From Hofstenia miamia (Eukaryota; Xenacoelomorpha; Acoela; Hofsteniidae), in assembly GCA_900660155.1 (NCBI GenBank), contig CABFPE010000503.1, forward strand, positions 97,807 through 142,901: a stretch of 45,095 bases of DNA. Direction: 5' to 3'. A model generated the notes under the pieces. That model had not been told where the DNA came from and did no database searches. It saw nothing but the letters and a program-made list of their open reading frames with translations. Shown here piece after piece: positions 11,223-22,970 of the stretch. A program made the translations under genes and the position numbers. Numbering within the stretch: the first letter of the stretch is position 1; the number at the start of each line of letters is the position of its first letter.

Positions 11223-12569
11223 TCATATAATTGTGTGGAGGTCATCCTCCGGATCACCCTTTAGTTCCAAATGGGAGCTATGGATATAAGTAAAGAGGTC
11301 ATGCTGAGAGTAATCAGGAGATAAATTACTTAAGTGGAAGAGTCTCTCTACTTGAGTTATGTAGTTTCTGACATTGTCACCCTTTTTAAAAGACATGTCA
11401 CATAAAAGGGTTTTATACTGAGGTTTTATGTGAGGCGCCTTGTAATGATCCTCGAAGTATCCTACTAGCAACTGATAATTAGATTTCGTTTCTTTGTCAA
11501 GCATCATGTACTAGTTGTAAGCCAGTCCATGAAGGTATAGCGGAAATTGAGATACAGCATCATCTTGTGTTTTGCAATATTGTTTCATGGTCAACTCAAA
11601 TAGAAAGAACCATTCTTCGAACGTCTGTGAGACAGCGTTGATCTGACCAGTGAATTTTGGTAGAGCAGAATGCTTATTGAAATAATTGGGGCCTCTGTGA
11701 GGCGCTATGGGGAGAACTGAGCTGGTGAAGTATGGCCGGCCACGGGTCGCAGACCCCATAGGTGCACCAAAAGAAGGGCTTCCATCAGCAATGTGCTCAG
11801 AAGCAAACGGTACAACAGTGGTACTCAAGGGAACTAAAGAAATTTGTTGCATTCCCATAGGCTGAACAGGTATAGGTGTCACTAGAGTAGACAAAGTTGA
11901 TACCTGAAAGACGGGAGACTGAGTTAATATCGGTTCACAGTTTACACTTGTAGTAGGTTGTGAAGTAGATCTCAGAGGGGTAGAACTGTCTGAGTTAGCG
12001 GATAGGTGCTGCTCTTGATGGGCATACAGCATGCGAGCAAACTAACGGGTTAGTTGCTCAGCAAAATCATCTAGTACAGCACGTGTAATGTAGTCTTTAC
12101 AATTAGGAGGAGGGGTTGGCTCCTTAGCCTGCATAAGCTGACTAACCTGAAGTTGCAGCAACATAATTGATTCCAACAATTTCTGTTCCAATCTTTGAAA
12201 CTCAATGTGCTGGGTGTTGAGTTCAGCTTGTAGAGCTTTGATACGCCTCTCACCTTCCATTTGCAAGGCGACTTGCTGAGATAACGAATCTTGTAAAAGC
12301 TCGATCTCGATTGTCTGGTGATCGAACCAAGGAGTGGGGTTCACTGATGAAGTTGACGGACGAGCTGGAATTGGCGGACCATTATGAGTGTTTAGTATTT
12401 GATGGTTGTTCACAGGAGAAACCCGAGTCAGAGAAGTGGGAAGGGATAAATTAACTAAAGATCCAATGGTGCAAGGAGTAGCATTCAGGCTACCAATGCT
12501 TGCACAGGGGACTCCCACGGAGGGGGACCCAAAAGGAGAACAACAAATAACAGTATGACTAGAATCCAT
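11223..12569 (-). pseudogene. gag: Gag region of the Ty3-type element (matrix/capsid part)
   Basis: One frame runs from an ATG at 12569 to a stop at 11223, broken by in-frame stops near 12042 (TAA) and 11511 (TAG). The N-terminal part is Ser/Thr/Pro-rich, followed by a heptad-like helical segment of about 60 residues (Leu/Gln/Glu-rich, near 12130-12310) that could be a coiled coil. A Pro/Ser-rich linker follows. The C-terminal 170 residues hold a capsid-like helical block: LPKFTGQ, then FEEWFFLFELTM, then NYQLLVGYFEDHY and VRNYITQVERLFHLS. The last two match the usual Ty3 capsid pattern of a W-rich start and a final helical domain. The ATG at 12569 is preferred over the upstream one at 12785 because the leading segment is compositionally different. 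Confidence 0.75.
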
Positions 12570-12812
12570 TTCGTAACAAGAACAAGTAACAAGAATATAA
12601 CTCTTCTTAGAAAAATAGAAAACTATCTTGACAGTTGGGAGCACTGTCAACAGATCAACAGCGTAGATAACAGAACAGCAACAACATAATCGTGGCCTAG
12701 GTATGGTAATAGTTCCAACATGCACAAGAACAGAGACAACAGAACTGATAGCTCGGGGGAAATCCATCCCAGCCAAACCAATCACACCAAAACAAACAAA
12801 TCAAGAGAGTTA

Positions 12813-13487
12813 TGTGACACCCTCATAGCGCATACAGGTTCCGTGACTGGAGTACATCTCCTAACATCACTTCGACTGTAGGTAGCATCAGAACCGTTCA
12901 GGATCAAGTCAGGGTCACCATGTAGAATTGCTGGCTAGGGACTACAGCAGCATTACCAAGGAACTAATTGACTCTGCAGAAGGTTACAAAAGAGGCCTTA
13001 ATAGAGCAGCCAAGATTCTAGCGAAATAACAATAATAGATCTAACAAACATCAGTAATTCATCCATTGTAACTTGTAACTTTAGAGAGAAAACATCCAAG
13101 ATGACCAATTCAATTCATACAGCTTACAGCCGAAGTGCTACATGAGGGGAAGGCAGCTCGTGATTTGAGTGTGCAGTGCTATCCTAATTGTCTCATCATT
13201 TAATTTCTATCTCAATTCAAATGTAACAGTCTCGAAGTGGTTCTTATTTCTCAGCTCACTATTAAATAGCACATAATTGCTGTGCATTCACGTTAACCAG
13301 CAGTATAGTATCATCACAGTGTATTAATGTTATAGCTGCATGTAGAAAACGAACGAGGATCTTATCTTTCCTATACCTAGCCGTAACTTAATATGGTCCA
13401 CGATTTGGACTGTTAACTGTCCAAAAGCCACGCGTTGAATTGTTTCACAGTTAACAGGACTCCTAAATTGTTGCCGTGACTTAAGCA
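12813..13487 (-). repeat. Possible 5' LTR (unpaired)
   Basis: The moderately GC-rich non-coding block upstream of gag starts TGTGACACCC and ends near TTAAGCA, so it would have TG...CA borders at about 675 bp. No second copy is present in the window to confirm it, and I cannot identify a primer binding site with confidence. The high-coordinate border is chosen from the change in base composition only. Confidence 0.3.
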
Positions 13488-16400
13488 ATCATTATTATAA
13501 AAATGATACGATTAAGAAAAACAGTAAATAATGAAAAGAGTTGAACATGTTGAGGTGAGGTAAACTCTAATGGCCAATATATTTAAAAATTATAGCGGTA
13601 TTTGCATATACATGTAATTTAATTGCACAAATAAATTTTAATATGTCACCTATCCAATATATAAAATTGAAATTCAATATAAAGAAAGTATTATTACTAT
13701 TATTACAAAGAATAATGTGAAAAGATTAAACAATTTTGCTGCTACCAAACTTTGAAAATAATTAAGACGTCAAGATTTGTGCAATAAAAAATTCTGACCC
13801 GCAAAATGCTTTTTAAAATAGAATATCATGCTCTTACCGACCAAAATTGGCTGGTGAGCAGGCCAAGTCTGTGTGCAACTCTGCCTTTGCAGGTTCAATT
13901 ACTTTTTTTTAAAATAAACCGGTCTTTCAAAAAATGGCAAAAATCTGGGTATTATATGCATATATTATTTGAAATCTTCATGATTTGACTTTTTTGCACG
14001 TAAAATGTATAGGTTCCTCACCCTAAAAAAGTGAAAGGTCGGTCGGTTGGGTCAAACCGGTTCCAACTCTGATCTTGAGGGTGGGTGATCTTTAAATCGA
14101 TGCGCAACATTAAAAAATATTGCAAAACACAAGCACATATTTTTTCTTAATAATCAAATAGGGAAATATGCTTTCAATTCGATCTTATAATTTCCACAAA
14201 CTACTGAACAATACCTGACACTAAAATAGAACACAATATTTTTATATAATGTGATAGTTTCTGTTAAATACTTGCTTCTTTGCACACAACCTGAAAGATA
14301 AACCGTACAGTTTAATTTCCTCTGGAAATACCAATAGATACATTTGGTTCGTCTGCGTTTTGCAGCACACATAGGAATTTGAAAAATAATCATATTGTTT
14401 GATCTTGTCCGATTTCAGGTAATGTTTTATAATCAAACCTTTTTATGCTAATTTTTTAATGCTATTATTGAACTGGTTAAGAACTCTTCCATAATACTTA
14501 AAACTTGAATAAACAATATGCAAAAATGAAAGCAAGTTAATATTACATGTAGTCCAGAAATCGATTAAAATCCAAACAGAATATACAGTACATGCTAAAG
14601 TTCTAAATCTCAATGGCAGTTTGGTTTTTGTAAACTAGTTGCCCATTTTCTGAAGTTATGTTTTGTTGCAAAAAGTGTTGTATAATTAAATTTATTATAA
14701 ATACACAAACATTTCTTGTTTTCTCCATATTGCTCATATGGCTGTTGCAAATTCCGATTTTCCTCAATATTTCACTTGATTTTTTACTATCCATTAGCAA
14801 ATTCGAATCTTTCATTCTTCGTAGATATAATTAAGGCATTTGTTTACTATTGTGCCTTATAGGATAGCTAATATTTTAAGTTGAGCCTATTTTGGTCAAT
14901 GTTTGGTAAACCCAAGTATTTCTCCAGTTTTGCAAGATTACTTTACCTTCATTCAAAGTGATCATAGTGCATAGAGATTCATTGAAGTAACCGGATTAGA
15001 ATTTTTTCTTGAGATTGTACTAAGTAATTAATGTTAACAGACCCTTTACTCTAAGAAGAAATGGCATCCTTCAATATTTTATTTCTCTAAACGTCACATA
15101 GATACGAATTATTCCGGATCCGCGTCAATTTCATAAAAGGCTTCCTTAATTATGATTGAAAAATCTTCCATATTGCAATGCCTAGTTTGATGAACCCGAC
15201 TCCTGACTTCCCCCTCCCCAAAAACGAAATGACATGGACTTATAGATAGATTAATTGACTTACTTAAATGATGGTGATCTTTTCTAATAGGTGCAAGTAA
15301 AATTTGCCATTTGGATATCATAGGGCGATCATAACTTTATGTTGTGCATCACAATAATAATAACGCTTACAAACATTAAAACATAGTCCCACTTATTTCT
15401 GTATTAAACCGAAGGGGATTGATTAGTATTATCATGAGGTAGAATTACTTAATCACTTTTAGTTCCAATAATTCAGACACTTTGTCTATTTTCAGGATAA
15501 TCAATCAAGTTCCTATCAGGAAATTATTTTTAAAGTACATTGAGAACATGACATGAGCTTAACAAGATTGTCAACTACTATATTAGAAGGTGTGACGATT
15601 TGAAAGTTCCCCATTATTTCTCAAATTTTGGTACAATTGTGCAGAATTACAATCTATCATGAATGTTTGCTGTAATCTAATTAATCTTAAGTGGGAATCT
15701 AATTAATCTTTTACAGAGAAAAATCTAGTTAGTGAGCAAGCTGAGTGTTCAAATGGTGGGTGAACATTTACGAAAATGTTAAAATATTGAAAATGTAAAC
15801 TCAAAAATGCATCTCCTCGTATTATTTTTTAATATTTTTTTAATGTTAGCAGAATTTTTAAGAATGATCAAAATCAATTTTGAGAACCTGACGAAGAACT
15901 TCCCACCATGTCTCCAGCAATTGAAAGACTACGCGATTGCATTCAAACGGCATATTATAATGCCTCTATCCTGTTTAAGTATCAATGAGACAATGTTTTG
16001 GTTGCGTGTTAAATGCACGATTTAATCCGGCAGACAAAAAGAAAAAGTTGACATTCAACAAATTCGAGATTTCCTCTGGTGAAAAAGTTAGTGTCAGATT
16101 ATGTCGGGATGATTAAATTGCTTTTAAAATAGCAGATGTAGGTATATACATTTTAATAACGTGGCAAACTAAAATAATGGCAAAATAAATTACTTAAAAT
16201 ATTACAAGTTATTATTATATGCTGCAGAAATTAGGTTAACTAAGTTTAAGCACGCATTAAATTGTGAGTTATAAACTGCTACCGCAATTAGTACTAGAGA
16301 GCTCCGAAAAAGTCACAATATAAAATATTTCATAAATTTACACGAAATAATTGAAGAATTTTTACTAACAAACCAAAAAGCAATTTGGTAATTAAATGCG

Positions 16401-17075
16401 GAATGAAGTCGAAATTGGATTGCATTTACATAACTATTTCAATAATCTTCTAAAATGACACATTCTACAGTAATGAGTTTTCACTTCCTTCTTGTAAAAT
16501 TCTCATAATTAAGAAAAAATTCAATTTTGATGATTTTACAGAGACAGGGAGAATCTTTGGATATGAGCACAGTGTAACTATTATGTAATTTTCATCAGGA
16601 GCGGTTTTGGCTCCCTCTTTTAAAAACCGTCTAAACATTATATGAAATATCAGAATTTTTATGTGAGTTTTGTCATAAAAATATAATTTTTTAATGTTTT
16701 TCATACAATAGAAATCATATTTTTCTAATAATTTTTTGCTCTACCACCAATAAATGACGTCTTAAAAAGACTAGCTTTCATGTATATAAATATAAGCCTT
16801 AAAGTTTTTGTGAAGAACCTCATAAATCATTGAAATTTTGCAAAATATGATTAGCTTTTGTATAACTTGCAAATATGTTACTGTTCGAAATTTTCTAGGA
16901 GCGCGCCTGAATTATTAATACAGTGGTTTTACGAGGAGAATACATATATTACGTTTGAAAGGAATCCACACATATTTTCGTATCTCCATCTAGCGATCAT
17001 ATATTGTAGTGTATTAACACAAATTAGCAATAAAACATTTGCATTTACAATCGCAATGTTTGTCTTATCATTGCA
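13488..17075. other. AT-rich spacer between the LTR element and the first vWA gene
   Basis: The spacer is AT-rich and frequently stopped in all frames. I see no convincing exon. ORFs at 14154-14436, 15109-15321, 15807-16025 and 16858-17202 lack domains and look like chance openings. The only structured part is a GC-richer block at about 13830-14071 that ends like a hAT element. Confidence 0.5.
13830..14071. mobile_element. Fragment of a hAT-like non-autonomous element (one end)
   Basis: The right edge reads, on the - strand, CAGAGTTGGAACCGG, the form expected of a hAT terminus (CAG(R)G start). The same end occurs at both borders of the element at 35688-36577. The block is GC-richer than its surroundings. 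I cannot find the opposite terminus, so this is a partial copy. Confidence 0.4.
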
Positions 17076-20051
17076 ATGCATTTTGGGTCAAAGTTTGTTT
17101 ATGTTTATGACGATTCCTCTTCTGAATCTGAAGATGAACTCGAATTATTCCCGTCATTGCCTGAAAATAAGCATGAATCTCGCAAAATTGATTCAAATGT
17201 GATCAAAATCGATTTTAAAAATTTGCAACAACATTGCCATATCAGTTCATCGATACCAAATAAATGTGAAACGTGTTGTTCAATAGCTATGAATGTGATT
17301 CTAACAGAGAGACAGTGGATCTGCAAATACTGTGGAACTAAAAATTCATTGAAATCATCAGATTTTCAAAACCCTGCAGATGACATCACGTATTATGTTG
17401 ACAAATTCGAAAATCGCAAAGAAATTGCTCAAAGGGATTCTAAGTTGAACTCTAATGACAACAGTCTGATTTGCTTCTGTATTGATATTTCTTCTTCAAT
17501 GAATCGCATAATAGACCTCTCTCGGAGTACTGTTACTCGGATAAACGCTTTAAAGGTGGGATTTATCTTTTTATTATCCCATTGTAAAGGATACTTACTA
17601 TTTTTTAAGACAATTTCGAAATACTTAGTTTGCTAAATCATTGAATCTGTTTTATTTTCATGAAAAGGACAAAACAATGTCAGGTTTGGGCTGAGCTCCG
17701 AATGTATCTTACGAAATTTGGCAAAATGCTTTGCTTCACTGATAAGAAAAAAGTATGACAAATTAGAACTCTGTTTTAGTTTTTCCAAAGAAGATTAGGT
17801 TCCAGAAATGACATGGAAACGAGGGGAGAGGGAGAAGGCTGGGGAAAATTAGCCCCTCCAAAACCCAGACTGGCTCTACCAAAAATTATGAACCTTAAAA
17901 TGAACCTAGAAAATTTTTTTTCACCTCCTCATTTATAATTCCTGGCTACGTGTCTGATTAGAAATCACATAGTTTGTCGCTATTGATATTTAGAAATCGA
18001 TAGTCAGCATTCCATTTAGGTACCACGTAACAAAGTAAGGAAGATCTCACCGATCTAGAAAAAAGAAAAGACAGGTAGTGCTAACTCTAAAACTTAGTCT
18101 ATAACATTTACTGAGGAGGGTTGTCAATGGATAGGAAACACAGTCGCAACGTCCACTATTTGTAAAATAAAATGGAATTTTGTAAATAGCCAAGTTGATT
18201 TCATTTGATTTGAAATATTTGACACATAAAATAATTTAATTTTCCAATTAACTCGAAATAGTCTATTTGCATGTTCAATCTCACAGAATGATTATTCTGC
18301 AACATTGAAATATTTTATAATTTCGATGCAAAAAACTTTATAGTTTAGGAGGCTGTTCTGCAGCAAGTTGATTATCTTCTTGAAAATAAGCCAAATGTAA
18401 GGATATCGTTAATTACGTTTGACACAAAGGTGTTCTACCATAGCCCAATTAGCAACTCTTTTATTAGCAACATTGCTTCCAAATTAAACTATTCAGGAGA
18501 AAGGCGTTTAATTGATAAAGAACTCTACGATGATAAGGAAAAAATTATACGAATTGGGAAAAATCTTTCTTTACCTCCAGCAGTGAAAAGATCACACCAA
18601 GGAATTAAAAGAACAATTAATAATATATTTGCATTTGGGCAAACTGCTTTAGGACCAGCTCTTCTTCTTGGAGTGTCATCTTGTTCAAAGTTCTCAGGAT
18701 CAAAGATTATATTATGCACAGATGGCATCGCAAACATAGGAATGGGCAGCATAGAAAATCCCGCTGGTGAATCTGTAAGGTAAAGATCAATATATAGCCT
18801 ACTTCAGCTAATGTGATGCTGATTAAGTCTTACAAATATTTTGAAATTATATCTACCTAATTGCATGAAACCGAAAATTATTATTTAAATTTTCTATTTT
18901 GACATAGTCAGCAAGTTTTTTATTTTATTGCCTAATGATATAAAATCCAAAACATTTATCATAGTTTACATTGCATAAATTTGAGAAAAAGAACATCAAT
19001 GCAATTCCTGCAATGGTTTATGTCAATAGTTTGTTTCAGAATTAACTCATACAATCACACAATTTCCACATTGCTATAGCTAATTATATATCATATTTAC
19101 ACTTATGGAATCGCATAAAGCAGTTTTCGAAACGAAATGACTCATTACACGAAAAATTTCTTACTACGAAATATATTTTCGTACGCCATCGCACGACAGA
19201 AATATTTCGTAGCAAGAAATATTTCGTGTAATGAAGTTTTTAAAATTGTTCATATTGATTTTAGTCCAAATGGATTCTACGAATATGTTGGTTTGTATGC
19301 TAAAGATAACGGCGTTTCAGTATCCCTACTAACAGTTGGAGAAAAAAGCGGAATTCCACATCTTGGTGGTGTTGTGGCAGCCACTAATGGAACGGTGAAA
19401 GTAGTTGATCCAATTGATCTTGGCGGTGAATTTCGCAAAATTATTGATGATAGATTAATTGCAATAAACATGAAATTGACGTTATTTCTACCAAAGCAGT
19501 TCTATATTCGCAATTATGGATGTCTTAAAAACAAATCAAATAGTGTCCAGACTTTCAACATTGGCAATATTGCACAAAATCAGGAATATGGGATAGAATT
19601 CGGCATTAAAGAAGAAGTTGATCGTAATTCAATTGGATCAGAAGTTGATTTTCAGTTAGTTTTAAATTATTCAGATCGAGGCGGCAGCAGGATATGTAGA
19701 GTCTTCGAGAAACGTCTGATGACAACTAAAACCAGAGAGATTGCTGAAGAGCACAGTGATTTAGAAGTAATCGCTGTAAATGCAATGCAGCAAGCTTCCA
19801 GAATCCAGGTTTTTGGACAGTTACACTTAGCCAGATCTCGGCTATTTGGTCAAGAACGATTTTTCAATAGACAAGAACGTTGGCATTCAACAGAAGTTAG
19901 CAATACTTTATCCTTCGCCAAGCAACATGTAAAGCAGTATTTGAGTGAATTAACTGTTACAAAGGAAAGTCAAAGAAACCCTGAAGTTCAATCTGATGAA
20001 TCAGCGGCTAAAATGTATCGAACTTTAATATTCAATAAGACAATGCTTTGA
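17076..20051 (+). CDS. vWA-domain protein with Sec23/24-like zinc finger, copy A (circularly permutated Ras protein-like, lacking the Ras part)
   Basis: Exons are 17076-17555, 18349-18779 and 19265-20051 (TGA), 565 residues; all borders are GT/AG with phases 0 and 2. The start is chosen because copy B begins identically (MHxGSKFVYVYD). A short acidic N-terminus is followed by a C4 zinc finger (C64, C67, C83, C86; WICKYCGTKN) like that of Sec23/24. Next comes a vWA domain with a complete metal-ion-dependent adhesion site: D137-x-S-x-S, Thr259 in GQTALGP and Asp285 in CTDGIAN. Exon 3 gives a beta-sandwich-like stretch (QLVLNYSDRGGSRICRVFE) and a helical end rich in Gln/Arg. A Sec23 gelsolin domain is absent. 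The architecture matches my knowledge of the vWA half of circularly permutated Ras proteins; that name is inference, and no GTPase motif is seen. It is probably a cytoplasmic Mg-dependent binding protein. Copy A has a roughly 15-residue insert before KNLSLPP relative to copy B. Confidence 0.85.
19143..19233. repeat. Imperfect hairpin, 32-bp arms, just upstream of exon 3 of copy A
   Basis: Arms 19143-19174 and 19202-19233 are reverse complements with about three mismatches and a 27-nt loop. The hairpin ends about 30 nt before the exon 3 acceptor, in the intron. It could be a tiny foldback insertion or a structure affecting splice-site use. The equivalent intron of copy B has no such sequence near its acceptor. 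Confidence 0.85.
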
Positions 20052-20562
20052 AAAATAGTGATAAAACTTCAAATCATTTGTATATTTGATTATATAATTT
20101 TTCCATTGTAAATATTTTAAATTCATGTTCATAAACACCCAAAAACTATTGAATCATCTAAATTTTTAGAAGACCTTGTGTGAATATTTCAATTACTTCT
20201 GCAGCGCTGCCAATGCCATCATACATGTTTACTCAGCTACGCAGGTGAGTGCAAGTAACCAAAACAAAATAAATTGATAACAATTTATTAAGGAACAACG
20301 TAACATAATTATGACATAGCCCACCATTATTTTAGAATTCAACTTTGTTAACTGACAGAATACGACCAAATATGGGGAACGCTGACACAAATGTAAGGGT
20401 TTATCCAAATCACCCTGATGATAAAGATGGGACTGATCAAGAAAGTAATAGTTAATTTAAGTGGTTTAGTATATTGGATCCATTTTAAGAGAACACACCA
20501 TGAATACAAACTGTCATATGCAAAACCCAGCATTTTAATACAATAGGCAAACAATACAGTTT
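20052..20562. other. 3' UTR and spacer
   Basis: AT-rich sequence after the copy A stop, with an AATAAA near 20268 that could serve as a poly(A) signal. Nothing else is recognised. Confidence 0.45.
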
Positions 20563-21349
20563 TAGATCCGTATTAGACATTCAAAAATCCGAAGTAAGAC
20601 ATCACAGATGCGAATGAGATACTTAAAGATCCGAAAGATATATTCAAATATCCGAGATATTTTTTCGATAATCTGTTGAAAATATCGAATCGCAGTTAGT
20701 TAAACAATTGATTGTCGCACAGATATTATATTTGATATACATTTACTATAGTATTGCGAGGTATGGTAAGTATTCATAAAATGGATATTCCATTTTCAAA
20801 ATTTCATTCTGCTTTAATGCCAAAGTCTTAAGTAGAGTTCCAAAAATTTATCTTTATATTTTGAATGCTTTATTATTTCTTTGTATATCCTAATAATTGG
20901 CGCAGTTCTTTATGCAGCATTACATTTTACTTTAATATTTTCCAAATATACAATATGAAATTAGGTCGGAGTGCAAGACATTTTTACAGGTATCTGTCTG
21001 TTAAAACTCTTTGAACATGCCTAGAAAATTGTGAAATCATGCTAAAATCGTTGTAGCAGAAATTAATAAAACATATTCTTACTACGTGAATTCGTGCTTC
21101 ACAAATGTATTCATATTACAGAGAAAAAACCATTTTAGCAAGGATTTATACCTTTGCCATTTTTGGAAAATTACGACAACTTATTTGATTAAAATATTAG
21201 CAAGTACATTGATATAGATCTATCCGTTATTTTCGTGTACTTCTCCCATCGGAGAAAACAAGAAAATTGGCAGCAACTAACTGTATTTGACAATTCGCCT
21301 GCATAACGAAATTCTAATTTGGATCTTTGAATGTCTAAGTACGGATCCT
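20563..21349. mobile_element. Candidate MITE with about 31-bp terminal inverted repeats
   Basis: Left end 20563-20593 (starting TAGATCCGTATTAGACATTC) and right end 21318-21349 are inverted copies with three or four differences. The left subterminal part repeats a GATCCGA-type motif several times to about 20665. There is no coding capacity. I could not define a clear target-site duplication, so the superfamily is open. Confidence 0.65.
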
Positions 21350-21594
21350 TGATGGGTAAAAACTTTAGTCAACATTGGACTCACAATATAAATATGCAAT
21401 CAGAACTACACTTTAAAGCCTGAACAGCAATCAATGTAAATATGTTGAGATAACATTTGAAATCCAAGTTAAATCTTTACAATCTTAAGAGTGTTCAATT
21501 GATTGATATTGAAAACAGCATTCTAAAATTTCACATCATAATATACCTTGTTCTCAGACTTTTTTTAAGTGATTTGTTTTCTAAATAAAGATAG

Positions 21595-21762
21595 GTCATT
21601 AAGAAGTTATTGAAGGAGCTTGATATTGAACTAAAAGTTATATGTGAACACCATAAAGAACATAAAAAAGCAGTATCCTCTCTAAAACGCTCAAATGCAT
21701 TACGTATTTCTAACATAGAGTGTGGGACATCTTTAAATGTTCTTATTCAAAGATCCCTTTAA
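21595..21762 (+). CDS. Possible terminal exon (56 codons), gene unknown
   Basis: After a plausible acceptor (AAAGATAG) an open stretch runs to TAA at 21760-21762. It encodes a Lys/Glu/Leu-rich, amphipathic-helix-like peptide (starts VIKKLLKELDIELKVICEHH, ends LIQRSL) with more protein-like composition than other chance ORFs here. I cannot find partner exons upstream. It may be a relic or a chance opening; I do not recognise it. Confidence 0.22.
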   Translation, partial: VIKKLLKELDIELKVICEHHKEHKKAVSSLKRSNALRISNIECGTSLNVLIQRSL

Positions 21763-22970
21763 AAAAATAATTAAAAATTTAGTGTCTCAAGTCATGAAAT
21801 TTTATAATTTGTTTTGCAAGCTAAGATATTCTCAACCTGAAAATGTAATTAGTAACAGTATGGTGACATCGTCAGCTCCGCTAGTGGTAGACTAACACCG
21901 ATTTCCTTTAGAGGAATTATACTGTAAGTATTGTTATTTATTATAGTATAAAGCAGAAACTGAATTTTATTATTATAAAACAAGAACTCATAGCTCTTTT
22001 AATAAATATAAAAGTGGTTAAAATTTTTGAATTAAAAATACAGTTGCAAGAAGCACAACTCGTTTTTTTTAAAGCAACAAACCGTTTTCTACATTATCAA
22101 ACACTTTTATCCAAGTCTATTACAAAATTTGCAAATTGTTGGTGATTGCGGCCTCATAAATTTTGAAAATGTGTACAACATTGCATTGCAGTAGCTGAGG
22201 TACTTGAAAACTTAAAAATTGTTTGATGAAAATTCGGATTTCGTGAAATTCATTCAAATTTATTATCATAATTTAGGCTCGTTATAATCATGATTTCTAA
22301 GTCTCATGCGGTTATTAGCTAACCTCAAATATTTTTTTCCACAGATAGACTACCCAAGCCCTACTAAGCATATCGCAGTTAAAAGTCAGAAATCAAGGCT
22401 CCCAACAAGTTAGAATTTTAAGACGTAATATAAAGTTGAGATAGTTTTCCATTGTGTGGTTGTTATGTGCCCATGAACTATTTTTTAATTTATCATCATT
22501 AACTAAGAAAATTTATTCTTAAACTGGAAGGTGTCCGTTTAAAGGGAAAATAGTTGTTCTAAAATTTAAAAGTTTTTTCAAGCTTTTTAGGAAATTTGGA
22601 AATCGTGAGCCATGGACACATCTAGTAATATTTCCAAGCATTGAATTTGTATTATAATTGTAAGGTGTAAAATTCTTGATAAGTTTAAGCAATGTCAATA
22701 TAGCAGAAATGGAACAGCTAATTTCCGACAGGGGCCCACACTTTACCCGCCTGCAGCTGTTTGCAAATTTCAAAAAACGCTATTAAATTTACCGGCCGTT
22801 TACCTGCCAAAATATAAAAAAAATATTTCTTGTTTTATCTGATAATTAAGGAATGTTTTGCTTAGTTTGGGAAGAAATCCTATGAAAATTTTAATATTCT
22901 GAAAATTTTAATTTTTCAGCAGGCTACAGTACTGCAATTAGAATAATTAAATTTATTTCTTTACAAAATT
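21763..22970. other. AT-rich spacer
   Basis: No exon or RNA gene is recognised. A small GC-richer patch at 22725-22805 has repeat-like sequence (CCCGCCTGCAG, ACCGGCCGTTTACC) but no visible ends. The - strand ORF at 22519-22773 has no domain. Confidence 0.4.

Larger units (their letters stand above)
4735..13487 (-). mobile_element. Decayed Ty3-type (gypsy/Metaviridae-like) LTR retrotransposon with an extra 3' ORF
   Basis: On the - strand the order is gag, protease, reverse transcriptase, RNase H, integrase, then a third ORF. RT-RNaseH before integrase is the Ty3 order, not Copia. Gag is interrupted by in-frame stops, pol by stops and frameshifts, and the third ORF by several frame changes, so this copy is dead. 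GC content is clearly higher than on either side, which sets the rough borders. A possible 5' LTR lies at 12813-13487. I find no matching LTR at the low-coordinate end, where the sequence turns AT-rich just past the third ORF. The copy therefore seems truncated at its 3' end, or its 3' LTR has been lost. Confidence 0.9.

Noticed and set aside
16858..17202. + strand ORF of 114 codons overlapping the start of copy A
   Set aside because: It is in a different frame from the conserved vWA gene exon and has no counterpart in copy B.
17820..17960. GC-richer patch in copy A intron 1 resembling the end of a dispersed repeat
   Set aside because: No inverted or direct partner in the window, so no element could be defined.
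18525..18752. - strand ORF inside copy A exon 2, and similar at 17105-17326 and 19277-19471
   Set aside because: Antisense shadows of conserved exons.
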